Shown piece after piece: positions 23,955 to 31,972 of a stretch of 48,182 nt of DNA (its first letter is position 1; every line of letters starts with the position of its first letter). The position numbers and the translations under genes are program-made. The DNA is taken from the NCBI RefSeq assembly GCF_015645445.1, contig NZ_JADOGI010000063.1, forward strand, positions 1-48,182, written 5' to 3'. The notes below the pieces were generated by a model, which had not been told where the DNA came from, did not search any database, and saw only the letters and a list, made by a program, of their open reading frames with translations. The DNA comes from Nonomuraea cypriaca (lineage in GTDB: Bacteria; Actinomycetota; Actinomycetes; Streptosporangiales; Streptosporangiaceae).

Positions 23955-24145
23955 CGGGCGTCCCATGGGGGCGGTGCCCGGCCCTCCCCCTTCCGGTGGG
24001 CGGCCGTCCCATGAGGCGAGCCCCCTTCCGGTGGGCGGCCGTCCCATGTGGCGAGCCCCCTTCCGGTGGGCGGGCGTCCCATGGGACGGCGCCGAGCCCT
24101 CCCTCATTCCCGAGGTCGGGGCCCTCCCTCAATCCGGAGGTCGGG
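23955..24145. repeat. 35-bp and 25-bp tandem repeats in a convergent intergenic region
   Basis: A 35-bp unit (TTCCGGTGGG-CGGCCGTCCC-ATG...) starts at 23991, 24026 and 24061, with a related partial copy before it (GTCCCATG at 23960). Immediately after, a 25-bp unit (GCCCTCCCTC-AWTCCSGAGGTCGGG) is repeated at 24096 and 24121. Copies abut without spacers. The array fills the 255-bp gap between the permease and immunity gene stops, where no gene is supported. Confidence 0.92.
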
Positions 24146-24147
24146 TG

Positions 24148-24417
24148 TCAGCGAGGGGTGCGGCCGGGCCAGAGCTCGGCCACGGTCTCCGGATCGAGCA
24201 GCGGCCGGGCGACCACTTCGCCCGTGGCCCGGTCGATCACGACGCACCCGCCGCCGATCGTCTCCGGAAGTGTCGCGGGGTCGTCGGGATCGAGCTCCCG
24301 CACCCAGGCGACATATCCGTCATGGAACCCGTGTACGCCGATGGACGCCGCCTCGTCCGGCGTACGTACCCCGTTGAAGTACTCCTCGGCCAGCGCCCGA
24401 GCCTGGTCCAGGTTCAT
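24148..24417 (-). CDS. YrhB-domain protein, probable immunity protein (Imm35-like)
   Basis: An 89-residue protein with an N-terminal helix (MNLDQARALAEEYFNG) and a beta-rich core ending GGGCVVIDRATGEVVARPLL, the pattern of YrhB/Imm35 proteins. Its ATG overlaps the stop of the papain-fold gene (ATGA), so it is made together with that protein and probably neutralises it. In other actinobacteria YrhB proteins commonly sit directly after Tox-PL genes. It is not homologous to the YefM or VapB antitoxins in this window. Confidence 0.7.
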   Translation of the reverse strand: MNLDQARALAEEYFNGVRTPDEAASIGVHGFHDGYVAWVRELDPDDPATLPETIGGGCVVIDRATGEVVARPLLDPETVAELWPGRTPR

Positions 24418-26693
24418 CGCGGCCCTCCCCGCCGGTCGACTATCACGCAGAACACCCCGGTCACCGTCGTGTACGGCGGCTCGACGGACATGTGCCCGCG
24501 CTGGGCGTCGATCCAGATCACCTCGCCGTCGGCGTTGACGGCGTTCCAGGCGTGCGAGCCGCCGCCCGGCCAGCGCACCACGATGACGGCGCTCGCCCCG
24601 TGGCCGGCGTCGAGCAGCCGTCGCGCGATCAGGGGGTAGGCGTGCCGGCCCTGGCCCGCGTACTGGAAGCGGTGGCCTACCCAGTGCTCGATCCTGGCCG
24701 TGCTTCCCCGCTCGCCGGTCAGCACCGGGCGGCCGATCCTGTCGTACTCGGGAAATCTCGGCGCGGCCGTCGCAGGCTCCCCATGCCAGGTGGACAACAC
24801 GGCCAGTGCGCAGTCGGCGGCATTGGAGGCCCTGAACGGGTCGTCAGCGGGCCCGCCCCCGTTGATCAGCCGTACCCAGGTGCCACGCGGATCAGGAAAC
24901 CGGACACCGACCGGAACCGCCTCAGCCAGGTCCCGCTCCACCTGCGGATCCGGCTGCGCCAACCCCCCAGTCATTCCGTACGGGCGACAGCACGCCAACC
25001 TCGGCGGCCGCGTCGGCAAATCAAACCAGTCCCCAACCACACCGGAACCCTCAACGCCCCCACCAGAGGAATCGCCGAACCCACCTGTCTCAGCGTCCAG
25101 ATCGGCGAACCAGGGCACACCACATCCAACGCCCCAGTCTCCGAACCCATCGGCCCCACCAGGGGATTCAGCGAACCCACCCAGTTGAGAGACCGGATCG
25201 TCAACCGCATCACACCCAGCAGCGGCACCACCCAGCGCATCACACCCACCGGCGCGATCCACACCCGCACCGGATCCACGGTCTCGATCGGCAACCTCAC
25301 CAGGCACAGGAGCCCGATCAGCAACCGCACCGGACCCAACGGCCCGATCAGCAACCGCACCAGAGCCAACGGCCCGATCAGCAGTCGCACCAGACCTAAC
25401 GGCCCGATCGGGAGCCATACCGAACCTAACGGCCCGATCTGCGGCCGCGCCGGGCCCAGCGGCGCGATCAGCCAGCGCATGGCGTCCAATGGCGGTCTCA
25501 GCGGCCGCATTGGGCCCAGCGGGGTCATCAGAGGACGCATCTGGTGCAACGGTCCGCGAAGCATCCGTCACCGAGTCCGCGCGGGCGCCGCCCGGCCCGG
25601 AAGCCTCCCACCCGTCGGCAGCGCCGCCACATCCCCAAGAGCCCAGCCCCTCGACCAGACCACCGTCCCCTTCAGCCACTTCCGCCACGCCATGAGCACC
25701 GGCCACCTCGGCCAGCCCACCGAACCCTGGATCAGCCCCCACCTGGACAGCGCCACCGCTCTCCCCAGAGTCGCCACTGTCCCCTGTCACCTCGGCGGTG
25801 CCACCACACCCCCAAGCACCGAGGACGTCGGCGGCACCCCCGCACTCCCCAACACCGTCGCCCTTCCGAACACCGACTTCATCGCGACCGCCCCATCCCA
25901 AATCGCCAACGACGCCTGCCGCCGCCCCACCACGACCCAGAACACGAACCACGTCGATGTCGTCATCACACGCGCAGGCACCGCCGTTCTCCTCAGAGCC
26001 GCCGACATCGTGAGTCCCCGTAGGACCTGCAATACCACCCACGCCAGCAGTATCAAGGGACTCCGACGCGGCACCGCTCTTCCCCCATGCGCCGCCGCCT
26101 TTTCGCACACCAACCACACTGGCGGCGCCACCGCGACCCTTGACACCGGCGCTCTCAGCAGTGCCACTGCGACTCCGCGCCATGTCAGGCAAGGCGATCG
26201 ACCAGCAGGCATCCGACCCGACGGCCGGTACACCGTCAAGGCGCGCAACCTCCCGGCCGCTATCAGGGCGGGAATCCTCCCAAGCCCCATCAGAAGGCGG
26301 AGCGTGCGATGCACCGTCAGGGCACTCCCGGGCGCCATCAGAACGCGGAGTGTGCAGCCCGCCGTCAGAGGGCAAAGCCCCCAAAGCACCATCAAGGCGC
26401 GGTGTGTGCAGCGCACTGTCGAGGCGCGGAACTTCCCGGGCGGCGTCAGGGCGGGGCGTGTGCAGCGCGCCGTCAGGGTGGGGAGCATCCGGGGTGTCGT
26501 CTGGGCGCGGAGGGTGTGGTGCGTCGTCGGTGGGCGGGGTGGCGGGCTTTGGAGTGGTGGGGGGTTTGTGGGGGGTGGTTTCGATGTCGGCGGCGCGTTC
26601 GTAGTCGAGCCACCGCACCCCCTCCCCCACCACGGGGTTGTACGGACCCTCTGGACGGACCCACCGGACGCTCGGCTTGCGCTCGCGGAACAC
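24414..26693 (-). CDS. Large repeat-linker protein with C-terminal Tox-PL (papain-fold glutamine deamidase) domain
   Basis: A 759-residue protein. Residues 1-40 are a short non-repetitive head without a signal peptide. About 45-155 are 9-residue Pro/Asp/Ala/Arg repeats, 160-400 are Gly-rich, and about 410-510 are 10-residue repeats. The C-terminal ~150 residues form a papain-like toxin domain with Cys628 (NAADCALAVLSTW), His714 (GGSHAWNAV) and Asp729 (WIDAQRG). Such domains are thought to deamidate glutamines of target proteins. GTG 26693 is chosen over ATG 26741 because AGGAGG lies six bases upstream (26700-26705). No export domain is recognisable. Confidence 0.75.
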   Translation of the reverse strand: MFRERKPSVRWVRPEGPYNPVVGEGVRWLDYERAADIETTPHKPPTTPKPATPPTDDAPHPPRPDDTPDAPHPDGALHTPRPDAAREVPRLDSALHTPRLDGALGALPSDGGLHTPRSDGARECPDGASHAPPSDGAWEDSRPDSGREVARLDGVPAVGSDACWSIALPDMARSRSGTAESAGVKGRGGAASVVGVRKGGGAWGKSGAASESLDTAGVGGIAGPTGTHDVGGSEENGGACACDDDIDVVRVLGRGGAAAGVVGDLGWGGRDEVGVRKGDGVGECGGAADVLGAWGCGGTAEVTGDSGDSGESGGAVQVGADPGFGGLAEVAGAHGVAEVAEGDGGLVEGLGSWGCGGAADGWEASGPGGARADSVTDASRTVAPDASSDDPAGPNAAAETAIGRHALADRAAGPGAAADRAVRFGMAPDRAVRSGATADRAVGSGAVADRAVGSGAVADRAPVPGEVADRDRGSGAGVDRAGGCDALGGAAAGCDAVDDPVSQLGGFAESPGGADGFGDWGVGCGVPWFADLDAETGGFGDSSGGGVEGSGVVGDWFDLPTRPPRLACCRPYGMTGGLAQPDPQVERDLAEAVPVGVRFPDPRGTWVRLINGGGPADDPFRASNAADCALAVLSTWHGEPATAAPRFPEYDRIGRPVLTGERGSTARIEHWVGHRFQYAGQGRHAYPLIARRLLDAGHGASAVIVVRWPGGGSHAWNAVNADGEVIWIDAQRGHMSVEPPYTTVTGVFCVIVDRRGGPR
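25256..25570. repeat. 30-bp tandem repeats coding the 10-residue linker units
   Basis: Units with CCCGATCAGC-like starts recur every 30 bases (25316, 25346, 25376, 25406, 25436, 25466, 25496, 25526 and flanking degenerate copies). On the minus strand they code 10-residue units such as AVGSGAVADR. The centre copies are most alike, indicating recent expansion. Confidence 0.85.
26226..26507. repeat. 27-bp tandem repeats coding the 9-residue linker units
   Basis: About ten degenerate 27-bp units code 9-residue repeats such as PDGALHTPR, PRLDSALHT and PSDGGLHTP on the minus strand. One unit is shortened. The period keeps the reading frame, so copy changes alter only linker length. Confidence 0.8.
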
Positions 26694-26822
26694 GGCCTGC
26701 CTCCTGTCATGCTCGACGACCGATCGTAGAGGCGCCGCCATGGCCGGGAGGCGAAGTCGGGCAGATTCGCCGCCAGAACTACCCGCCGTACCTGCGCAAA
26801 CAGTCCAAACCCCGACAGGTCG

Positions 26823-28568
26823 TCAGGCGACCTGGACCGTGATCGTGTGCCAGCCGGTCGCCCCGTCGGGCGCGGGCGGCGCCATCTCCTCGGTCTGCGT
26901 ACGCCCGGCGGCGTCCGTCGCCCGTACCTCGATCGTGTGCTGCCCGGCGGTGGCGTCCCAGTCGATCGACCACTGGCGCCAGGTGTCGGCCCCGGGCGTC
27001 TCGGCCAGCCGCGCCTCGCGCCACTGCCCGCGATCGACCCGCACCTCCACGGCGTCCACCCCGGTGTGCTGCGCCCACGCGACCCCCGCGATCGTGGTAC
27101 GGCCGACTTTCAGCGAGTCCCCGGTCGCCGGGATGTCGATGCGCGACTGGGTCTTGATCGGCCCCATGGCCGACCATCCGCGCGGCGTCCAGTACGCCTC
27201 GTCCTGATCGAACCGGGTCACCTTGATGTCCACCAGCCACTTGGTGGCCGAGACGTATCCGTACAGTCCGGGCACCACCTGTCGCACGGGAAAGCCGTGA
27301 CTGACGGGAAGCACCTCGCCGTTCATCGCGACCGCGAACAGCGCGTCGCGCCCGTCCATGACCACGTCGGCCGGGGTGCCGCAGGTGAAGCCGTCGGCGG
27401 AGGTGGACAGCAGCATGTCGGCGTCCGAGCGCAACCCCGCCCGACGCAGTACGTCGGCCATGCGGACGCCCAGCCAGCGGGCGTTGCCGACGAGATCGCC
27501 GCCGACTTCGTTCGAGACGCAGGTCAGCGTGACGTCCGCCTCGGTTAGGGGCATCTTCAGCAGGTCGGCGTAGGAGAACTCGACGGGGCGGTCGACCAGG
27601 CCGTGGATACGCAGCCGCCACTCGTTCGGATCGACCTGGGGCAGGACGAGAGCGGTGTGCACCTCGTAGAAGTCACGGTTCGGCGTGATGAAGGGGGCCA
27701 GGCCCTTGAGACCGAGGTTCGCGCCCGCCGGGATGGGCCTCGCCGGGGTGGCCGGCCTGGGCAGCGCCAGCTCCGCCCGCGCGGCGTCCAGCGCCTGCCG
27801 GCCGCCGAACTGGCGCCCGAGCACGGTGGCGGCCGTGGCGACCACCGCCCCACCGGCGACCCCGGTCAGCAACCGCCGCCGGTCAAAGGCACGCAGGTCG
27901 GCCCCCGACCGCACCACCGCAGGCCGCTCCACCGCGGAAACGCCGTGCCGCTCCGCCCCAGAGGTAGCGGAATCGTCAGAAACGCCGGAAGCGCGAGGCT
28001 CGCCGGACACGCTGGAAGCGTCAGAAGCATTGGACGCGCCGGACGTGTCAGAGATGCCGGGGCGCTCGGCGGTGTCGCCGTCCGGGGCCGCCGCGCTCCC
28101 GGAGGAGCCGGCGGAAGCGGCCGAAGCGGCCATGGCGGGGCCGCCCGCGCGCCGTACCAGCCAGGAAAGCGTCCAGGCGCCGGCGAACGCGCCGACCAGG
28201 GTAGGCAGCGCGTCGAGGGCGCCGTTGGTGTCCGGGCGGGTCAGTACGGCGAGGAGCCCGACCACCGCGAACCCGCCCAGCCCAGCGAAGCCGTAGGCGA
28301 GCCGGCGCCGGGCCAGTACGCCGATCAGGGCCGCGACCCCGGCAAGGACCACCAGCACGCCCCCGATGAGAACGGCCTTGTCACTCGCGCCGAACGTCCG
28401 GATCGCGAAGTCCTTCACCGGAGCGGGCGTCAGGTCGACCGTCACATCTCCGACGGCCACGACGGGAAAAGTCTCAGGCCCGACGAACCCGGCCACGAGT
28501 TGCGCGATCCCGAGGGCCACGCCCCCGGACGCCAGTCCCGCCAACGCTCCGGCCCAAGCGGGCACCAT
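26823..28568 (-). CDS. Membrane-anchored molybdopterin oxidoreductase, sulfite oxidase fold
   Basis: A 581-residue protein. Three to four membrane helices (about 5-28, 58-80, 85-105 and 118-138), then a Ser/Ala/Thr-rich linker (about 145-215), another hydrophobic segment after RRRLLTG (about 226-245), the Oxidored_molyb domain (about 290-450) and a C-terminal Mo-co dimerisation beta domain (about 460-580). The molybdenum-ligand Cys lies in TLTCVSNEVGG. It probably acts outside the membrane on an unknown substrate. ATG 28568 has AGAGG six bases upstream; the GTG at 28583 is less likely. Confidence 0.85.
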   Translation of the reverse strand: MVPAWAGALAGLASGGVALGIAQLVAGFVGPETFPVVAVGDVTVDLTPAPVKDFAIRTFGASDKAVLIGGVLVVLAGVAALIGVLARRRLAYGFAGLGGFAVVGLLAVLTRPDTNGALDALPTLVGAFAGAWTLSWLVRRAGGPAMAASAASAGSSGSAAAPDGDTAERPGISDTSGASNASDASSVSGEPRASGVSDDSATSGAERHGVSAVERPAVVRSGADLRAFDRRRLLTGVAGGAVVATAATVLGRQFGGRQALDAARAELALPRPATPARPIPAGANLGLKGLAPFITPNRDFYEVHTALVLPQVDPNEWRLRIHGLVDRPVEFSYADLLKMPLTEADVTLTCVSNEVGGDLVGNARWLGVRMADVLRRAGLRSDADMLLSTSADGFTCGTPADVVMDGRDALFAVAMNGEVLPVSHGFPVRQVVPGLYGYVSATKWLVDIKVTRFDQDEAYWTPRGWSAMGPIKTQSRIDIPATGDSLKVGRTTIAGVAWAQHTGVDAVEVRVDRGQWREARLAETPGADTWRQWSIDWDATAGQHTIEVRATDAAGRTQTEEMAPPAPDGATGWHTITVQVA

Positions 28569-28618
28569 CTCATTCCTCTGCACACCCCGACGGTACGTCG
28601 GCCGTCGGCGGGAGGTTC

Positions 28619-29212
28619 TTACGCGGTGGTTACGAGCTCGCGGACGAGCGGCGCCAGCGCGCGGAAGGCGCGGCCCCGGTGACTGATGGCGTCCTTCTCC
28701 TCGGCCGACATCTCCGCTGTGGTCCGCGACTCGCCGTCGGGGACGAGGATCGGGTCGTACCCGAACCCGTTGGTGCCGCGCGGCGTGGTGACGAGGCGTC
28801 CGGGCAGCACACCCTCGGCCACTCGGGACTCCCCGGACGGCAGGGCGAGCGCGGCGGCGCAGGCGAAGTGGGCGGTGAGCCGCTCGGCGGGCACGTCGGC
28901 GACCTGGGCCAGCAGCAACGACAGGTTGGCCTGATCGTCGCCGTGCCGCCCCGACCAGCGGGCGGAGAAGACGCCGGGCATGCCGCCCAGCACGTCGACG
29001 CAGAGCCCCGAGTCGTCGGCGACGGCGGGCAGGCCGGAGCCCTCAGCCACGGCGTGCGCCTTGAGCAGGGCGTTCTCCTCGAACGTGACCCCGGTCTCGG
29101 CGACCTCGCCGATCGAGGGGAACTCCTCGAGCCCCACGATGTCGAACCCGGCCAGAATCCGCCGCAGCTCGGCTATCTTGCCCGGGTTGCGAGTGGCCAG
29201 CACGATCTTCAT
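28619..29212 (-). CDS. rdgB: RdgB/HAM1 non-canonical purine NTP pyrophosphatase
   Basis: A 197-residue enzyme that hydrolyses dITP, XTP and similar triphosphates to monophosphates and keeps them out of nucleic acids. Recognisable motifs are LATRNPGKIAELR at the N-terminus, FEENALLKA, VADDSGLCVDVLGGMPGVFSAR and GTNGFGYDPI. ATG 29212 overlaps the rph stop by four bases. The longer upstream frame runs through rph and is a shadow. rph-rdgB order matches Mycobacterium Rv1340-Rv1341. Confidence 0.96.
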   Translation of the reverse strand: MKIVLATRNPGKIAELRRILAGFDIVGLEEFPSIGEVAETGVTFEENALLKAHAVAEGSGLPAVADDSGLCVDVLGGMPGVFSARWSGRHGDDQANLSLLLAQVADVPAERLTAHFACAAALALPSGESRVAEGVLPGRLVTTPRGTNGFGYDPILVPDGESRTTAEMSAEEKDAISHRGRAFRALAPLVRELVTTA

Positions 29213-29928
29213 GCGCCCAGCGCCTCCTGCTGGATCAGCGTGAGCTCCTCGCAGCCGCCCACGGCCAGGTCGAGGAGCTGATCGAGCACGGCGCGGTCGA
29301 ACGGGGCGCCCTCGGCGGTGCCCTGCACCTCGACGAAGCTGCCCTCGCCGGTCATCACGACGTTCATGTCGGTTTCGGCGGCGACGTCCTCGGTGTAGCA
29401 GAGGTCGAGCATCGGCACCGAGCCGACCACGCCGACGGAGACCGCCGCGACGGAGCCGATCAGGGGGTCGCCGGGGCACATGCGGCGCTCGCGCATCCAG
29501 GCGACCGCGTCGGCCAGCGCCACGTAGGCGCCGGTGATCGCGGCGGTCCTGGTGCCGCCGTCGGCCTGCAGGACATCGCAGTCGAGCAGAATGGAGTTTT
29601 CCCCCAACGCTTTGTAATCGACGCAGGCACGCAGCGAACGACCGATCAACCGGGAAATCTCGTGCGTCCGGCCGCCGATTTTGCCCCGGACCGATTCCCG
29701 ATCGTTACGGGTATTGGTCGCCCGCGGCAGCATCGCGTATTCGGCCGTAACCCAGCCCTGTCCACTGCCCCGCCGCCACCGGGGCACGCTGTCCTGCACC
29801 GAAGCCGCGCACAACACCCTGGTGCCGCCGAATTCGACGAGGACCGAGCCTTCGGCGTGGGTCAGCCATTGTCTCGTGATGGTAATGGGGCGAAGCTGGT
29901 CAGGGTTGCGGCCATCCTGTCGGGACAT
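29209..29928 (-). CDS. rph: Ribonuclease PH
   Basis: A 239-residue phosphorolytic 3'-to-5' exoribonuclease that trims tRNA 3' ends. RPITITRQWLTHAEGSVLVE at the N-terminus, NDRESVRGKIGGRTHEISRLIGRSLR and DCDVLQADGGTRTA are family hallmarks. ATG 29928 gives the normal start. It heads a two-gene operon with rdgB and diverges from an MFS exporter gene, with a 15-bp palindrome in the shared gap. Confidence 0.97.
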   Translation of the reverse strand: MSRQDGRNPDQLRPITITRQWLTHAEGSVLVEFGGTRVLCAASVQDSVPRWRRGSGQGWVTAEYAMLPRATNTRNDRESVRGKIGGRTHEISRLIGRSLRACVDYKALGENSILLDCDVLQADGGTRTAAITGAYVALADAVAWMRERRMCPGDPLIGSVAAVSVGVVGSVPMLDLCYTEDVAAETDMNVVMTGEGSFVEVQGTAEGAPFDRAVLDQLLDLAVGGCEELTLIQQEALGA

Positions 29929-29968
29929 GCAGATCACCCTATCTCCGTGCCACGACGCTCTTGACCAA

Positions 29969-29983
29969 ATGTGTCCGACACAT
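29969..29983. promoter_or_regulatory. 15-bp palindrome between rph and the MFS gene
   Basis: ATGTGTC-C-GACACAT is a perfect inverted repeat around one base. On the plus strand it lies directly after a TTGACC -35-like hexamer (29961-29966), where a repressor would block the exporter promoter. No regulator gene is adjacent, so the binding protein is unknown. Confidence 0.4.
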
Positions 29984-29996
29984 GGATCCTTACGCA

Positions 29997-31235
29997 ATGA
30001 CAACGGGGGTGTTGCGTAACCCTGACTTCCTTCGCTTCCTCAGTTCGCACGTCGCAAACGAGCTCGGAGCGAATATCTCGCGAGTGGCCCTGCCACTGGT
30101 GGCCGTGCTCGTGTTGCATGCCGGTCCCGCGGAGGTCGGCGCGCTGTCCGCGTTGCAGACCGCCGCGTTCCTGCTGATCGGCCTTCCCGCGGGAGTGTGG
30201 GTCGACAGGATGCGCCGGCGGCGCGTGATGATGGCGTCCGATCTGATCAGGTTCCTGTTATTGGGCAGTGTCCCGCTGGCGGCGGAGCTGGGGGTGCTGT
30301 CGATCGAGATGTTGTTCGTGGTGGCGCTGCTGGCGGGCGCGGCGCAGGTCTTCAACGACGTGGCCGACCAGTCCTACCTGCCCTCTCTGGTCAGCACCGG
30401 GCAGCTCGGCGACGGCAACGCGAAGCTCGAGGTCGTACGCTCTGGAGCGTTCCTGGCAGGGCCGGGGCTGGGGGGCGCGCTGGTGCAGCTCCTGGGAGCG
30501 TCGCGCACGCTGTTCGGCACCGCGCTGGGCGCGCTGGCGTCGGTGCTCGTGCTGAGCTCGATCAAGTCTCCCGACAAGCCGCCCGTGACCACCGAGCAGA
30601 CCTCGCTCATGCGGGGCATACGGGAGGGCCTCGCGTACGTGTGGCACGACCGGCTGATGAGCAGGTTCGTGATGTCGACGGGCGCCTCCAACCTCTGCGT
30701 CAGCGCCGTGCTGGCCCTGTCGGTGTTGTTCCTGTCCGAGGAGGTCAGGCTGGCGCCCGGTGTCATCGGCGTGCTGCTGATGTCCGGCGGGATCGGCGGC
30801 CTGATCGGCGGGCTGACCGGCGGCTGGTTATCCAGGAGGTACGGCACCGCCAGGATGACCTGGCTGGCCGTCACGGTGGGCGCGCCGTTCGGCCTGCTGC
30901 TGCCGATGACGGAGGCCGACTGGCGGGTGGTGTGCTTCGCGATCACCTCGATCATGCTGTCGTGGAGCGCGGCCCTGACGAACGTGGGCCAGGTCACCTA
31001 CCGGCAGACGGTGACCCCCGAGCACATGCTCGGGCGGGTCAACGCGTCGGTGCGGTTCATGGTGTGGGGGATGATGCCGCTGGGTGCGCTGCTCGGCGGC
31101 CTCATCGCCCAGGGGATCGGCGTGCGGCAGGCCTTATGGGTGTTCATGACGGGCCGATTGCTGGGGTTCCTGCCGCTGTTGTTCTCACAGCTGCCACGCA
31201 TGCGTGACTTCTCCGAGGTTCAGGCCAGGTCGTAG
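29997..31235 (+). CDS. MFS transporter (EntS/MFS_3-type exporter)
   Basis: A 412-residue, 12-helix major facilitator protein. The A-motif-like loop GVWVDRMRRRRVMMASDLIR follows helix 2, and HVANELGANISRVALPLVAV is typical of the MFS_3 exporter group that includes enterobactin exporter EntS. The substrate is unknown. The start is uncertain: ATG 29997 is used because ATG 29982 lies inside the palindrome. The stop overlaps the end of the convergent metallo-hydrolase gene by 16 bases. It interrupts an otherwise conserved rph/Rv1339/murI order. Confidence 0.85.
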   Translation: MTTGVLRNPDFLRFLSSHVANELGANISRVALPLVAVLVLHAGPAEVGALSALQTAAFLLIGLPAGVWVDRMRRRRVMMASDLIRFLLLGSVPLAAELGVLSIEMLFVVALLAGAAQVFNDVADQSYLPSLVSTGQLGDGNAKLEVVRSGAFLAGPGLGGALVQLLGASRTLFGTALGALASVLVLSSIKSPDKPPVTTEQTSLMRGIREGLAYVWHDRLMSRFVMSTGASNLCVSAVLALSVLFLSEEVRLAPGVIGVLLMSGGIGGLIGGLTGGWLSRRYGTARMTWLAVTVGAPFGLLLPMTEADWRVVCFAITSIMLSWSAALTNVGQVTYRQTVTPEHMLGRVNASVRFMVWGMMPLGALLGGLIAQGIGVRQALWVFMTGRLLGFLPLLFSQLPRMRDFSEVQARS

Positions 31236-31972
31236 ACGGCACCGCAGCGGGCCAGCTCGACGGGCCCGTCGTAGCCGCCTCGCGAGGCGTCTTTGAGGAC
31301 CGTGGCCTGGTCGTTCCAGGGGACGAGGTGGGTGAGCACGAGCCGTCCGACGTCGGCCTTGGCGGCGTGCTCGGCGGCCTGCCTGCCGGTGAGGTGCAGG
31401 TCAGTGGGCAAGCCGGGCCGCTCGACGAACGACGCCTCGCACAGCATCAGGTCGGCGCCCGCGGCGAGCCTGACCAGCTCGCTGGACTCGCCGGTGTCAC
31501 CGGAGTAGGCCACGCACGTGGCGCCGTTGGTCACGCGGAAGCCGTACGCCTCGACGGGGTGGTTGACCAGCCCGGCGGTGACGCTGAACGGCCCGATCTC
31601 GAACGAGCCCTGCGACAGCGGCGCGAACGCGAACGCGGTCTCCAAACCTGGCTCCTCCGGCATGCCGTACGCCGCAGTCAGCCGCCGGGGCGCGTCGGCC
31701 GGCGCGTAGACGGGCACGACCGGGTACGGCGCGCCCGGCCCGTACGTGCGCGCCACGTGGTACGCGCAGAGGTCGAGACAGTGGTCGGCGTGCAGGTGCG
31801 TCAGGCAGATGGCGTCGACGTCGTACAGGCCGATGTGGCGTTGGAGCGCGCCGAGTGAGCCGCTCCCAAGGTCCAGCAGCATCCTGAACCCGTCGGCCTC
31901 GAGCAGGTAGCAGGATGCTGGACTGTCGGGGCCGGGGTAGCTCCCCGAACATCCGACGATGGTCACCTTCAT
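31220..31972 (-). CDS. MBL-fold metallo-hydrolase, Rv1339-like
   Basis: A 250-residue metallo-beta-lactamase-fold enzyme with the THLHADHC zinc motif (about 58-65). Later ligands lie in YSGDTGES and near VLTHLVPW. It is RNase Z-like in layout but lacks a long exosite. Position between murI and rph matches M. tuberculosis Rv1339, reported as an atypical class II cAMP phosphodiesterase, so the same activity is possible. Its ATG overlaps the murI stop (ATGA), and its 3' end overlaps the convergent MFS gene. Confidence 0.85.
   Translation of the reverse strand: MKVTIVGCSGSYPGPDSPASCYLLEADGFRMLLDLGSGSLGALQRHIGLYDVDAICLTHLHADHCLDLCAYHVARTYGPGAPYPVVPVYAPADAPRRLTAAYGMPEEPGLETAFAFAPLSQGSFEIGPFSVTAGLVNHPVEAYGFRVTNGATCVAYSGDTGESSELVRLAAGADLMLCEASFVERPGLPTDLHLTGRQAAEHAAKADVGRLVLTHLVPWNDQATVLKDASRGGYDGPVELARCGAVYDLA

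Noticed and set aside
23955..24145. Possible CRISPR array or IS remnant
   Set aside because: Units of 35 and 25 bp are contiguous, without spacers, terminal inverted repeats or transposase.
24492..26729. A 745-codon open frame antisense to the Tox-PL gene
   Set aside because: Its product has no recognisable domain, and the opposite strand has a strong ribosome site, an intact catalytic domain and a coupled immunity gene. Long antisense frames are expected in repetitive GC-rich coding DNA.
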